A stretch of 64,000 bases of DNA from assembly GCF_003337485.1 (NCBI RefSeq), contig NZ_QPJJ01000003.1, forward strand, positions 1 to 64,000, read 5' to 3'. The stretch comes from Saliterribacillus persicus. GTDB taxonomy: Bacteria; Bacillota; Bacilli; Bacillales; Amphibacillaceae. The translations under genes were made by a program, and so were the position numbers. Every line of letters begins with the position of its first letter. Position 1 is the stretch's first letter. A model generated the notes under the pieces. The model did no database searches and was not told where the DNA came from. It saw only the letters and a program-made list of their open reading frames with translations. Below are positions 1 to 8,518 of this stretch, one piece after another.

Positions 1-16
1 CTGAAAACCATTCGTC

Positions 17-65
17 AAAAAAAGGTTCCGATTATCAAATAACGATAATTGGAACCTTTTTTTAT
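17..65 (-). terminator. Intrinsic terminator after the yjfB-like gene
   Basis: A near-perfect hairpin with arms at about 17-36 and 44-63 and one G-T mismatch has an A-run on its left and a T-run on its right. It can therefore stop transcription from either side. It lies about 40 bp past the stop of the yjfB-like gene, so it probably ends the fliD-yjfB transcript and may also serve a gene to the left of the window. Confidence 0.8.
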
Positions 66-100
66 TATTTTAGGCTAGTTATGTCCCAGCCCCTTCTTTG

Positions 101-277
101 TTATCCCTTTAGATCAATAGAAGTCCCTAAATGTGGTTCCATTGATTGCTCCATCATTTTTATCATGTCAGCACTTTGTGTTCTAGCTTGATCCAGCGCA
201 TTATCCATCAGTTTAACATTCGCCTGCTGTTTTACCTGTGCTTGATTCATGATAATAGACATCGCAGCTACATCCAT
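101..277 (-). CDS. YjfB-like putative motility protein (58 aa)
   Basis: This short gene encodes 58 residues beginning MDVAAMSIIMNQAQVKQQAN and ending HLGTSIDLKG. The MDVAAMSI-type start, the helical Gln/Met-rich middle and the closing G-(S/T)-x-(I/L)-D-(I/L)-K motif match my memory of the YjfB family, small proteins found in motile Firmicutes. AAGGAGGT sits 7 bases before the ATG. The gene follows fliD by 35 bp on the same strand, so it is probably co-transcribed from the sigma-D promoter at 2434-2460. The molecular role of YjfB proteins is not known to me. The position is notable because fliS normally follows fliD in Bacillus, and here this gene is followed directly by a terminator. Confidence 0.8.
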   Translation of the reverse strand: MDVAAMSIIMNQAQVKQQANVKLMDNALDQARTQSADMIKMMEQSMEPHLGTSIDLKG

Positions 278-312
278 TTTAAAACCTCCTTCATAAGAAT
301 GAGTTAATCACC

Positions 313-2394
313 TTATTGCTGACCCATTCCGCCGAATTGTTGCATCATAGCAGTAGCTTGATTATTCGCTTGCATCATTGCTTTTTCCATCGCTGTAAAT
401 TGACGCCAGTATCTATCTTCAATTTGATTTAAACGGTACTCAAATCGATCAATTTGCTCTGAAATATCCGTTAAGTTCCTTCCGAGCGTATACTGCTGAT
501 TAGTAGCAGTCGCCCGACCTGCTCTTTCATAGATTCGATCCATGGAAGCATTAACCGTATCTGTAAGACGATGTGCTATTCCCTTCTCACCATAAGTATC
601 TCCAGTTCCACGGAATAAATTTTCAACTGCATCAGGATCAGAGGAGATCGCTTCTTTTAACTTAGCTTCGTTAATCTCAAGCTTTCCACCCTCCATATAG
701 TTACTAGTGGTGGTAATTCCAATACTCGCTAGCTGATTAAAACCACCTTCACTTGCAGCATTATTTATTGGAGAATAGAAATCGTTACGCATATCTGATA
801 AAGCACCGGACAAAATTGTATCTCTTCTGAGCAAACCACTTTTTGCTCTTTCTTCCCAGTCCTCTTGTTGCTTTTCAGACAAGCTTTCTCTTTGATCATC
901 GGTTAAAGGTCTATAATCACGATAAAATTCCTGATTCACTTTTCCATTTACAGCACCAATCAAGGTATTATAAGTTTCTACAAATTCTTTAATATTATCA
1001 AACACCGCTTCAGAATCATTGGAAACATTCAATGTAGTGCTTTCTGCAAAGGTTTGTTTTACATTGAACGTTACCCCATCAACTTGGAAGTTGTTTGAAT
1101 TTCTTTCAGTATCAAGGCCATTAATATTAAGCTTAATATTATCTCCGCCAGATTCAGTACCATTGCCGAAGCGAAGTACATTATTAATGAAGGCTCCGCT
1201 TGTTGTGATCTCACGGTTAGCTACTTCGCCTCCATTGGCTGGATCTTTTGAATCTAACCCATTATAGTTTCCAGTTTCTTTGCGTGTTAATGTCACTTGA
1301 TCAGAAAAGGAATCGTAAAACATTGAAACACCAGCATTAGACTTGTTAACCTCGTTAATTACAGAATTTAATGATTCATTCCCTGCCACGATGAAGTTCG
1401 AGCTTACTTCACCATTTGAGGTATGAGAACCTATATTAAAGTTCGTATAATTTTGATCATAGGTAGCACTAATTTCTGAGCCCTCAGTAACGGGTGTATT
1501 AAAAAGAATTTTACCTGTTTCACGATTAATAGTACCGATAGTATTGGTTCCATCTGTTAATTCAAACTCATTATCAGCACCCGTTGCTGCACCAATCGTA
1601 TAAGTGGTAGTGGTTCCACCCTCTGTCACATCTAAACTTAAATCATTGATCGATCCTCTTTGTAATTGAAATGCACTCGCATCAGCTGTTAATGTTTGAG
1701 TTTGTGTTTTGTTTTCTGCAATAAATTCAGCAGAAACCGTCGCCCCGCTTTTTAGCACACCATCTTTAAAGGAAAGTGATCCAGTAGCTTCATCTACAAG
1801 TACTTGATTTGCCTCTAAGTCAGCAACAGCAACTCCTGAAACTGCCTCATAACTTTTACCATTAAGCTTGATGTTTATAGCATCCATGTCATGAACTGCT
1901 GACCCCAGCTGTAATACCTCATCATTAGAAGCAGCTTTTAGACTTTTTGTTTCCACGGCACCTTGTTTCCACACATTTGTTGAATCACCTAAAAATTTGG
2001 CATCTTGTCCGTATAAACCTTTGGAAGGATCAATCTTATTATTTGCATCAGTAGAAAGTCCGCCTTCATTCTTCAGTGTCGCTGCAGTTGCCAATTGTGT
2101 CACATTTGAAATATTAAAAGAAGACTCACTCGCAGCGCTACTTGCTGTTGCTGTAACTTTAGCTTCATCCGTGGAAGAAACTTCACGTGCACGATAATTT
2201 GATGTAAGCTTCATGTTAGTCAGCGTCGAACGAAAATCTAACAATAACTTATTCATCGTGCGATAATCATCACGCTTCCATTCTAGAACCTGCTTATCTT
2301 GTTGCATTTTTTGAAGTGGCATACTTTCTGCCTTCATTAAATCACGAACCATCGTATCAATATCCATACCACTTGCAAAACCACTTATTCTCAT
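313..2394 (-). CDS. fliD: Flagellar hook-associated protein 2, FliD (filament cap)
   Basis: FliD forms the cap at the growing tip of the flagellar filament and helps flagellin monomers fold into place. The N-terminal domain is recognisable from the opening MRISGFASGMDIDTMVRDLM. The C-terminal FliD domain is recognisable from the stretch with FNVKQTF and LEINEAKLKEAISSDPDAV. The protein has 693 residues, clearly longer than the roughly 500 of the B. subtilis protein. The extra length lies in the central, surface-exposed part (about residues 110-400), which is rich in Thr, Ser, Asn and Gly. A sigma-D-type promoter lies about 40 bp upstream. The ribosome binding site (GGGCGTG) is only moderate. 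The usual partners flaG and fliS are not adjacent. Confidence 0.95.
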   Translation of the reverse strand: MRISGFASGMDIDTMVRDLMKAESMPLQKMQQDKQVLEWKRDDYRTMNKLLLDFRSTLTNMKLTSNYRAREVSSTDEAKVTATASSAASESSFNISNVTQLATAATLKNEGGLSTDANNKIDPSKGLYGQDAKFLGDSTNVWKQGAVETKSLKAASNDEVLQLGSAVHDMDAINIKLNGKSYEAVSGVAVADLEANQVLVDEATGSLSFKDGVLKSGATVSAEFIAENKTQTQTLTADASAFQLQRGSINDLSLDVTEGGTTTTYTIGAATGADNEFELTDGTNTIGTINRETGKILFNTPVTEGSEISATYDQNYTNFNIGSHTSNGEVSSNFIVAGNESLNSVINEVNKSNAGVSMFYDSFSDQVTLTRKETGNYNGLDSKDPANGGEVANREITTSGAFINNVLRFGNGTESGGDNIKLNINGLDTERNSNNFQVDGVTFNVKQTFAESTTLNVSNDSEAVFDNIKEFVETYNTLIGAVNGKVNQEFYRDYRPLTDDQRESLSEKQQEDWEERAKSGLLRRDTILSGALSDMRNDFYSPINNAASEGGFNQLASIGITTTSNYMEGGKLEINEAKLKEAISSDPDAVENLFRGTGDTYGEKGIAHRLTDTVNASMDRIYERAGRATATNQQYTLGRNLTDISEQIDRFEYRLNQIEDRYWRQFTAMEKAMMQANNQATAMMQQFGGMGQQ

Positions 2395-2433
2395 CTTTTC
2401 ACGCCCTTATTTTCTGTCATATTCTTAAGGTTA

Positions 2434-2460
2434 TTATCGGCTATTTTGTTAAAAAGTTAA
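2434..2460 (-). promoter_or_regulatory. Sigma-D-type promoter of fliD
   Basis: On the minus strand TTAA (2457-2460) is followed after exactly 15 bases by GCCGATAA (2434-2441). The sigma-D consensus is TAAA-N15-GCCGATAT, so the -10 matches 7 of 8. The spacing equals that of the hag and flgM promoters in this window. It places the start point about 30 bases before the fliD ATG. Confidence 0.8.
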
Positions 2461-2551
2461 GTTTGTCAGCAAAAACACAACGTAAGTCCTAGTAAAAGAT
2501 TAGGAATTTGAAAGTAAAATTCAATAATGACAAGATAATCTGCGATATTTT

Positions 2552-3868
2552 TTATTTCCTTACTGCTTCTAGCTCCTGCCAAATTTGTTCTATTTTTTCT
2601 TTCTCATTTACTGAAAGCTCTTTATCCCCGTATCTCACTTCATCATAGAGCCTTTCTAGTTCTTTAACTGACGGAACATTTTCAGTAATAGCTAAGGACT
2701 CATGTGCAGTAAAATATGGTTTATAAGTATTTTCGACTTTCACCATTTCTTTATATAAGAATCTTACTTTTTCTGGATCTGATAATTTTTTAAATTGTCT
2801 GCGCCTATTTGCCATTTTAGAAAATAAGTCTTGTGCTTTCTTTTTATTTTCATCACGCCATGCTTTAAAGTTGAACATTGCTTCTTTCTCATCTGTGTAT
2901 TCCCCATTATTTTCTTTTTCATGTTTTTTGGTAAAAACATCTTGGAAGAGTCGGATCATATAAGCGAATACACGTTTCATAAAGCTTCGTGCTCGTTTAA
3001 ATAAAAGAAAAATAAACAAGAGAACAATTCCAATAACTAATGCATAACCCATAGTAAATAGTATTTTTTCTATTATTTCTGCAAAAAGAGATGGTTCACT
3101 TTCTTCCGCCCCTGGCATCGCAGGCATTTGCCCTTGTTCTGGTTCTTCCATGATCACTTCTTCATCACTGCTTAAAAGAGCTACCAGCCATGAAATACCC
3201 TGAATGACCGACCGTGCTGCATGAAAAAATGCGGCTTGGACAATTTGAAAGTTGGTAATTAGAGTGACAGCTACTAACAGCAAAATCAGATAAAAATAAT
3301 TTTGTCTTTTGATATCCTTACTAACCCCAACTTCTTTTTTCTTAGAAAGCGTTTCTTGTTTTAAATGATTGCGATTCGTAGCAAACAACATAACAGTGAG
3401 CAATAAAAATCCCAATAAACCAATTAACTCTAAATATGGAGTCAAAAATTCTATTCGCATATACACAATATAACTAACAAAATAGATTGGTAGGCCTAAT
3501 GCCCACATAAATCTACTCGGAAAAACATCTGCACCTTCGTTTTCGGCATATAGAAGTCCGCGGTAACCTGTTACGATTGCTAGTATAAAGCCAGAAGTAA
3601 TCGCAAGAATAGAAGGCATGACGAATATGGCATAGATTCCTGCTAGAATAATAGCAATAACAAGGCTAATCCAGCGGGCTTTTTCCAAAAAAATAAAACG
3701 AAAGATTGTGCTTGTTATTCCTACGAAAAGGATACCTAACAGCCAAATAAGCTGTGTTTCTACTGGTAAAACGAAGAGCGCGAACCAAAGTAGTACCGGA
3801 AAAAACACAAGAAATTCGACTGCAGATTGAAGCGTTTTTTGAAATAAGATAATGCTTTTAGCTTGCAT
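2552..3868 (-). CDS. Membrane protein with C-terminal DUF4129-like domain (TgpA-like but without transglutaminase core)
   Basis: This is the third gene of a MoxR-DUF58-membrane protein operon. The 438-residue product has about seven hydrophobic segments in the first 220 residues. A short acidic stretch follows (about 225-255, EEVIMEEPEQ and similar), then one more membrane segment, then a charged cytoplasmic region resembling DUF4129. In the usual arrangement (B. subtilis yeaC-yeaD-yebA) this protein carries a transglutaminase-like domain before the last membrane helix. Here I see no such domain: only the acidic linker of roughly 40 residues occupies that place. I chose the ATG at 3868 because GGGGGGAG lies just before it; a longer frame from 3922 runs deep into the DUF58 gene. 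It overlaps the DUF58 stop by 11 bases, suggesting translational coupling. Substrate and role are unknown. Confidence 0.75.
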   Translation of the reverse strand: MQAKSIILFQKTLQSAVEFLVFFPVLLWFALFVLPVETQLIWLLGILFVGITSTIFRFIFLEKARWISLVIAIILAGIYAIFVMPSILAITSGFILAIVTGYRGLLYAENEGADVFPSRFMWALGLPIYFVSYIVYMRIEFLTPYLELIGLLGFLLLTVMLFATNRNHLKQETLSKKKEVGVSKDIKRQNYFYLILLLVAVTLITNFQIVQAAFFHAARSVIQGISWLVALLSSDEEVIMEEPEQGQMPAMPGAEESEPSLFAEIIEKILFTMGYALVIGIVLLFIFLLFKRARSFMKRVFAYMIRLFQDVFTKKHEKENNGEYTDEKEAMFNFKAWRDENKKKAQDLFSKMANRRRQFKKLSDPEKVRFLYKEMVKVENTYKPYFTAHESLAITENVPSVKELERLYDEVRYGDKELSVNEKEKIEQIWQELEAVRK

Positions 3869-4976
3869 GCGCTCCCCCCATTTCAGCTGCGTCATTATCG
3901 AGGGTGACAACCTCCACTGCATTTCCCATTTGCTCTAATTTTGTGATTTGTGCTTCTATTTTCTCTGTTAAGATTGCCGTGAAGATTAAGATATCGGTAT
4001 TTGTTCTGCCTAAATCTATATCTTCTTGCAGAAAACCTCTGAAATTTCGGCTCCGATCCATCTTCGTTTTTGCGATGGTATCTAAAATATAGGAGAATTG
4101 TTGCCTACTGCTACTCGCTTCTATTCTAATCGAAGGCTTTATTGGTTCTGTTGGGTTGGTAAATGGCGACACAAAATAACCATTGCATCCAAATCCGGTG
4201 GCAAGGCCCTGATCAATGGTTACGTTAGCAATTGAAGCAGCATACGAAAGTGCTTTTTCAATTAATGCTTCGTTATCTATCGGGATACGGACATCTTCTG
4301 TTAAGTCGAAATTCACATAAATCATCAAATTGTGATCTGCAGTGAAATCCTTTTTATTTATTTGTAAGGTATTTGTCCGGGCTGTTGCCTTCCAGTTAAC
4401 AGCATTCATTGGATCCCCTTCTTGGTATTCCCTTACACCAGCATGAATAAATGGATCTTCTATAATCCAGCGCTTCACTGTAATATCACCAAGATAACTG
4501 TGTGACGGAAGCGGGATTTCATCCACTGCTACGATTTCAGGGTAAACTGTAATGGATGTACTTGCTTCTACAGAATCAAATGTTTCAGTAAATCCAACTA
4601 CATCTCCTGTTGTAACAGAAACGGTATGTAATGGATAATATCCCCTTCGCTTACAGGTTAATTGATGGCGACGTGTAATTTTCTGATAGGGTAATAGACT
4701 AAAAAGTGTCCGGTGAAACGTATCTCCTTCCGTTTCCTGTTGGGAAGATTGAAAGATTAGATTCGGACTAATTTTAGATTCCAATCGAAGCCAAGGAACT
4801 GGTAAAAGTTTGCGATTAGTTATCTCATCCGTCATTTCGATCGTATCACCGACAAAGGCATTATCCTGCTTAAAAGTACGCTTATATTCAATTCGTTTTA
4901 AGCCCACCCTGCTATAGACCACTCCTTGGATGAAAACAAGGATTAGTAAAACGACGATGACCCATGCGATATTCAT
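3858..4976 (-). CDS. DUF58 domain protein (YeaD-like)
   Basis: The 372-residue product has an N-terminal membrane segment (IAWVIVVLLILVFIQGVVY) and a soluble body with the DUF58 hallmark near residue 195, GDPMNAVNWKATART. DUF58 proteins are encoded beside MoxR-type AAA ATPases and have a von Willebrand A-like C-terminal half. They are thought to work with the ATPase in assembling or maturing partner proteins. The gene overlaps the MoxR gene by 4 bases (ATGA) and the DUF4129 gene by 11 bases, so the three are one operon. The specific client is unknown. Confidence 0.9.
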   Translation of the reverse strand: MNIAWVIVVLLILVFIQGVVYSRVGLKRIEYKRTFKQDNAFVGDTIEMTDEITNRKLLPVPWLRLESKISPNLIFQSSQQETEGDTFHRTLFSLLPYQKITRRHQLTCKRRGYYPLHTVSVTTGDVVGFTETFDSVEASTSITVYPEIVAVDEIPLPSHSYLGDITVKRWIIEDPFIHAGVREYQEGDPMNAVNWKATARTNTLQINKKDFTADHNLMIYVNFDLTEDVRIPIDNEALIEKALSYAASIANVTIDQGLATGFGCNGYFVSPFTNPTEPIKPSIRIEASSSRQQFSYILDTIAKTKMDRSRNFRGFLQEDIDLGRTNTDILIFTAILTEKIEAQITKLEQMGNAVEVVTLDNDAAEMGGAHAS

Positions 4977-5941
4977 GTGACATGAAGCTCCGATTCAGTT
5001 GGTACAGGGACTGCTTTTAATATCTCTTCTAAAACCTTAGTTCCTAAGCCTTGCTTTATTCCTATCTTTTGGGCTAAAACGAAGCGGTGAGCAAGCACTG
5101 GTTCTGCAATCGCCTTGACATCATCTGGGATAACGTATGATCTTCCTTGAATTAACGCATATACCTGAACTGCCTTTAAGAGCGCCTGGCTCCCACGGGG
5201 ACTGACCCCTAATGCAAGATCTGGATGATTCCTTGTCTTTTCAATAATATCCATCATATAGTTTAAGACATCTTCGTGGACTTCTACCTGATGATAGACT
5301 TCTTGCATCGCCACAATATCAGTCGCGTCAATTACAGATTCAAGTTGCTCTAGAGGGTTCACTTGTTTAAATCGTTTTAAAATATCGATGCCTTCTTCCT
5401 TACTTGGATATCCAATATTTATCTTTAATAAAAAGCGGTCTAATTGCGCTTCAGGAAGCGGGAAGGTTCCTTGACTTTCAATCGGATTTTGCGTCGCAAT
5501 GACTAAGAACGGACGATCAAGTTTTCTTGTCTCCCCATCAATCGTCACTTGTCTCTCTTCCATACTTTCTAGTAAGCTTGATTGCGTTCTCGGTGTGGCT
5601 CGGTTAATTTCATCTGCCAATAATATATTAGAAAATATTGGTCCTTTTCGAAATTCAAAGACCCCTTTTTCCTGACTATAAAAATTCAGACCGGTAACAT
5701 CAGAGGGTAAAAGGTCTGGTGTGAATTGAATTCGTTTAAAAGACCCATTCACTGAAGTAGCAAGTGCTTTTGCCATCATCGTTTTTCCTGTTCCTGGCAC
5801 ATCCTCTAGTAAGACATGACCAGAAGAAATCATGGCAACTAATAATAAATCGATCGTGTCACTTTTCCCTACAACCACCTGTTGCACATTTGTTTTGATT
5901 TTTTCTGTTATGCCTTTTATTTCATTAAGTGCTATGTCCAC
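4973..5941 (-). CDS. MoxR family AAA+ ATPase
   Basis: This 322-residue protein is a MoxR-type AAA+ ATPase, a cytoplasmic chaperone-like machine. The Walker A motif is in LLEDVPGTGKTMMAKALA (about residues 40-57). Walker B is NILLADEINRATPRTQSSLLE (about 105-125), and sensor 1 is VIATQNPIESQGTFPLPEAQLDR split over about 150-168. The C-terminal AAA lid with LGVSPRGSQAL is also present. The start codon is GTG at 5941 with GGGAG upstream. The stop overlaps the next gene by 4 bases. Together with the DUF58 and DUF4129 genes it resembles the B. subtilis yeaC-yeaD-yebA operon. Confidence 0.93.
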   Translation of the reverse strand: MDIALNEIKGITEKIKTNVQQVVVGKSDTIDLLLVAMISSGHVLLEDVPGTGKTMMAKALATSVNGSFKRIQFTPDLLPSDVTGLNFYSQEKGVFEFRKGPIFSNILLADEINRATPRTQSSLLESMEERQVTIDGETRKLDRPFLVIATQNPIESQGTFPLPEAQLDRFLLKINIGYPSKEEGIDILKRFKQVNPLEQLESVIDATDIVAMQEVYHQVEVHEDVLNYMMDIIEKTRNHPDLALGVSPRGSQALLKAVQVYALIQGRSYVIPDDVKAIAEPVLAHRFVLAQKIGIKQGLGTKVLEEILKAVPVPTESELHVT

Positions 5942-6365
5942 TTCTATTCCACTCCCTATGTATTGTTTGCGTTTTCATTTTTTCTTATCTTAAGTTATAA
6001 CATTTTTTAGGAAACTTGGTCAAAAATTCCGCCGTTCTCTTGGTGAAGAATTACTATCCTCTCACTCGATTTTTCTGATTATTCGTGAAATTAAGACTTT
6101 TTAAAATGTGTCAATTTTTTTAACTTTTTAATAGTTTTATTTATCTAATTTTGATACGCTATGAAGGTATAAGATAAGGGATGAAAGATGAAATACACAA
6201 TTTGCAATCTATTTATTAATAGTTCATCGTTGCCTATTAATTTGGACAATAAAATTTCTACCCTTGTCGATATACTTCGATGCAAAAATGTATCCATTTT
6301 CTACTGCATATAGATAATAGATTTTATATTTTTTTAATAAATATTCAAAGACAGGGGTTTTGAAC
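5942..6365. other. AT-rich divergent intergenic region
   Basis: This 424-bp stretch separates the leftward MoxR operon from the rightward YutJ-like gene, so it should hold both promoters. It is very AT-rich. I see no hairpin, repeat or convincing open frame in it. An isolated GTCGATAT near 6268 resembles a sigma-D -10 box but lacks a properly spaced -35 element. Confidence 0.5.
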
Positions 6366-7427
6366 ATGAAGAAAGTTGTCCTTATTGGTGGGGGCTATGG
6401 GGGCATGAACGCCTTACATAAGATGCTAGATAATGGCTTACCTAATGATGTTGAAATTACAGTAGTGGATCGGAATCCATATCATTCTTTAAAGACAGAA
6501 TTTTATGCACTTACTGCGGGCACTGCTTCTGATAAAGAAATTCGCATAGACTTCCCTGAACATGAACAAATAAACTATCTTTTTGGTGACATTAAAGCAA
6601 TTGATATTGAAGGGCAACAGGTACTAGTTGGACTTGATGAAAAAGCGATTAGCTATGATTACTTACTGATCGGATTAGGATGCGAGGATAATTATCATGG
6701 TATTGTCGGCGCAGAAGAATATACAGAAAGTGTCCAATCCATTGAAAAAGCAAGGCAAGCAAGCTATAAGATTAATAATCTACCAGCATACAGTCAGGTC
6801 TCTGTTGTTGGAGCTGGTCTTAGTGGTATTGAAGTGGCATCAGAAATCAGGGAAAGCAGATCTGATTTAAACATTCGTCTACTCGATCGCGGTGCTTCTG
6901 TACTGAGTGCGTTTGATAAAAAAATTCAAGCATATGTGGAAGATTGGTTTGAAAAAGCAGACGTTAAGATTCTTCACCACTCCAATGTGGAATATGTGGA
7001 AGAAGGAAATGTTTTCAATAACGGTACTGCAATTCCGAGTGATGTGATCATTTGGACTGCGGGTGTACGACCAAATAAACTAGTGCGCTCCTTACCCTTT
7101 GAAAAAGATTTCCATGAAAAAGTAATTATTAATGATTTTTATCAAGTGCCAACACATGAAAATGTATATGTTGTAGGAGATTGTGCTACATCTATTCACT
7201 CCCCAAGTGCACAACTTGCTGGTGAACAGGGGGAACAAATTGGGGACGTCCTTTCTGCTGTGTTAAATAACAAACAACCTAGTAAACCAAAAGCAATCAA
7301 ATTAAAAGGGCAACTCGGATCTCTTGGAAAATCTGATGGATTTGGAAATATGTATAAGCAAGCAGTCACTGGATTGTTACCTCGACTTGCTAAATCTGGT
7401 GTTCTTTGGCTAAATAAACGTCACTAA
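6366..7427 (+). CDS. NAD(P)/FAD-dependent oxidoreductase, NDH-2-like (YutJ type)
   Basis: The 353-residue flavoprotein belongs to the two-dinucleotide-binding-domain family that includes type 2 NADH dehydrogenases. The FAD-binding GGGYGGMNAL motif is at the N-terminus. The NAD(P)-binding VVGAGLSGIEVASEI is at about residue 145. A second FAD motif, NVYVVGDCAT, is near residue 265. It resembles B. subtilis YutJ more than the respiratory Ndh in length. The C-terminus is short and without a clear membrane anchor, so the electron acceptor is uncertain. I prefer ATG at 6366 because AGGGG (6352-6357) is then at usual spacing; the in-frame TTG at 6360 is too close. A terminator follows at 7498. Confidence 0.85.
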   Translation: MKKVVLIGGGYGGMNALHKMLDNGLPNDVEITVVDRNPYHSLKTEFYALTAGTASDKEIRIDFPEHEQINYLFGDIKAIDIEGQQVLVGLDEKAISYDYLLIGLGCEDNYHGIVGAEEYTESVQSIEKARQASYKINNLPAYSQVSVVGAGLSGIEVASEIRESRSDLNIRLLDRGASVLSAFDKKIQAYVEDWFEKADVKILHHSNVEYVEEGNVFNNGTAIPSDVIIWTAGVRPNKLVRSLPFEKDFHEKVIINDFYQVPTHENVYVVGDCATSIHSPSAQLAGEQGEQIGDVLSAVLNNKQPSKPKAIKLKGQLGSLGKSDGFGNMYKQAVTGLLPRLAKSGVLWLNKRH

Positions 7428-7497
7428 ATGCTCATGATAAATATAACGAACAACCACACTTCATTACCGAGACGTACAAAATTAATAACTACGAAAT

Positions 7498-7536
7498 AGA
7501 CTTCTCTCTTATTATCTAGAGGGAGTCTTTTCTTTT
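7498..7536 (+). terminator. Terminator of the YutJ-like gene
   Basis: An imperfect hairpin (AGACTTCTCT pairing with AGGGAGTCT, with G-T pairs) is followed by CTTTTCTTTT. It lies about 70 bp after the stop codon. Confidence 0.6.
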
Positions 7537-7651
7537 CCTCTGATTAAATTTAATTTTAATCACCCTTTATCTAAATATAAGCATTGTTTTATAAGTCTGT
7601 TCTACATATTCCCTTAACGCATATCTTATAGTAGAAACATCACTACATATT

Positions 7652-7748
7652 TTCTTAATAAAGAACAACAGTATTGAAAAAAAATGAAATTCGATGAAAA
7701 ACCAAGATAAACGTCCATTTTTAAAGCAATTTTGTTCTTTATTAAGAA
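7652..7748. promoter_or_regulatory. SinR-type boxes in a 17-bp inverted repeat upstream of tasA
   Basis: The 17-mer TTCTTAATAAAGAACAA at 7652-7668 recurs as its exact reverse complement at 7732-7748, 63 bp away. Each arm contains GTTCTTT (minus strand at 7660-7666, plus strand at 7734-7740), which fits the B. subtilis SinR consensus GTTCTYT. SinR represses the tapA-sipW-tasA operon in B. subtilis, and a clear SinR gene is present at 33735-34061. That these boxes bind SinR here is inference. Confidence 0.65.
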
Positions 7749-7767
7749 TATTGGCTGATTTTGAGAC

Positions 7768-7796
7768 TTTTCAAAACAATACTCCATGAATATAAT
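7768..7796 (+). promoter_or_regulatory. Probable sigma-A promoter of the tasA operon
   Basis: TTTTCA (7768-7773) and a consensus TATAAT (7791-7796) are separated by 17 bp, giving a start near 7803. The GTTCTTT box at 7734 lies just upstream of the -35. A further box-like TAAGAAC (7816-7822), part of a GTTC-N8-GAAC dyad, lies just downstream of the start. This geometry fits a repressed promoter. Confidence 0.55.
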
Positions 7797-7846
7797 CATA
7801 AGTGTAGTTCGCTATTAAGAACAACAAATTAAGGGAGGAATGTAAG

Positions 7847-8467
7847 ATGTCAATTAAGAAAAAGTTAGGTTTAGGGTTAATGTCGGCGGCACTTGGTATT
7901 GGTTTAGTAGGGGGAGGAACTTTTGCATACTTCAGCGATACAGAAACAACGAACAACACATTCGCTGCAGGTACATTAGATCTTTCAGTAGATCCTACTA
8001 CTATTATTGATGTAGACAATTTAAAACCAGGAGATTGGATGACTCGCTCGTTCGAACTTATTAACGACGGTACATTAGACATTTCTCAAGTGGAATTATC
8101 TACAAATTATACTGTGTCAGATGCAATGGGCGACAATGGAAATGAAGATTTCGGTGAGCATATCCGTGTTAACTTCTTAAAGAATTTAGATAAAGATTCG
8201 TTATTCCAATGGCCACATGAGAACGTAATTGTATCTACTACATTAGCAGACTTACAAGGAGACGTTCCTGATGCTGTTGAAAACCAAATTTGGGCATTCT
8301 TTGGTTGGGATGATGAAGCTAGCGGATTAAGCGCTGGTGACTCTGATACACTAATCGTTCAATTTGAGTTTGTGGATAACGGCCAAGATCAAAATGCATT
8401 CCAAGGTGATGCATTAGAACTTGAATGGACATTTGAAGCGCACCAAACTGATGGAGAAGCTAGATAA
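7847..8467 (+). CDS. tasA: TasA/CalY family biofilm fibre protein
   Basis: TasA is the major protein of extracellular matrix fibres in Bacillus biofilms. The 206-residue product begins with the SipW-type signal peptide MSIKKKLGLGLMSAALGIGL and the typical sequence TFAYFSDTETTNNTFAAGTLDLS. This is followed by the conserved LKPGDW segment and, near the end, QNAFQGDALELEWTFEA, all as in TasA. It is shorter than B. subtilis TasA (261 residues) and closer in length to CalY/camelysin. The signal peptide is expected to be cut by SipW, encoded two genes downstream. The ribosome binding site AAGGGAGG is strong. The gene order tasA-tapA-sipW is different from the B. subtilis tapA-sipW-tasA. Two hairpins separate it from tapA. 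Confidence 0.95.
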   Translation: MSIKKKLGLGLMSAALGIGLVGGGTFAYFSDTETTNNTFAAGTLDLSVDPTTIIDVDNLKPGDWMTRSFELINDGTLDISQVELSTNYTVSDAMGDNGNEDFGEHIRVNFLKNLDKDSLFQWPHENVIVSTTLADLQGDVPDAVENQIWAFFGWDDEASGLSAGDSDTLIVQFEFVDNGQDQNAFQGDALELEWTFEAHQTDGEAR

Positions 8468-8479
8468 TAAAGAACGGTA

Positions 8480-8517
8480 AAAGGTGGGCAATTTGCTCAC
8501 CTTTCCCTTCTTATTCT
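8480..8517 (+). terminator. Partial terminator or processing hairpin after tasA
   Basis: The arms AAAGGTGGGC and GCTCACCTTT (8480-8504) form a stable hairpin followed by a pyrimidine-rich, moderately T-rich tail. It may let most transcripts stop after tasA, so that tasA is made in excess over tapA and sipW. Confidence 0.6.
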
Positions 8518-8518
8518 T

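Noticed and set aside
6262..6275. GTCGATAT as a sigma-D promoter for the YutJ-like gene
   Set aside because: No TAAA or TTAA occurs at the 15-base spacing shared by the other three sigma-D promoters in the window.
7771..8082. Minus-strand frame of 103 codons over the tasA start
   Set aside because: It lies opposite the clearly coding tasA sequence and its control region, and its product has no sensible pattern.
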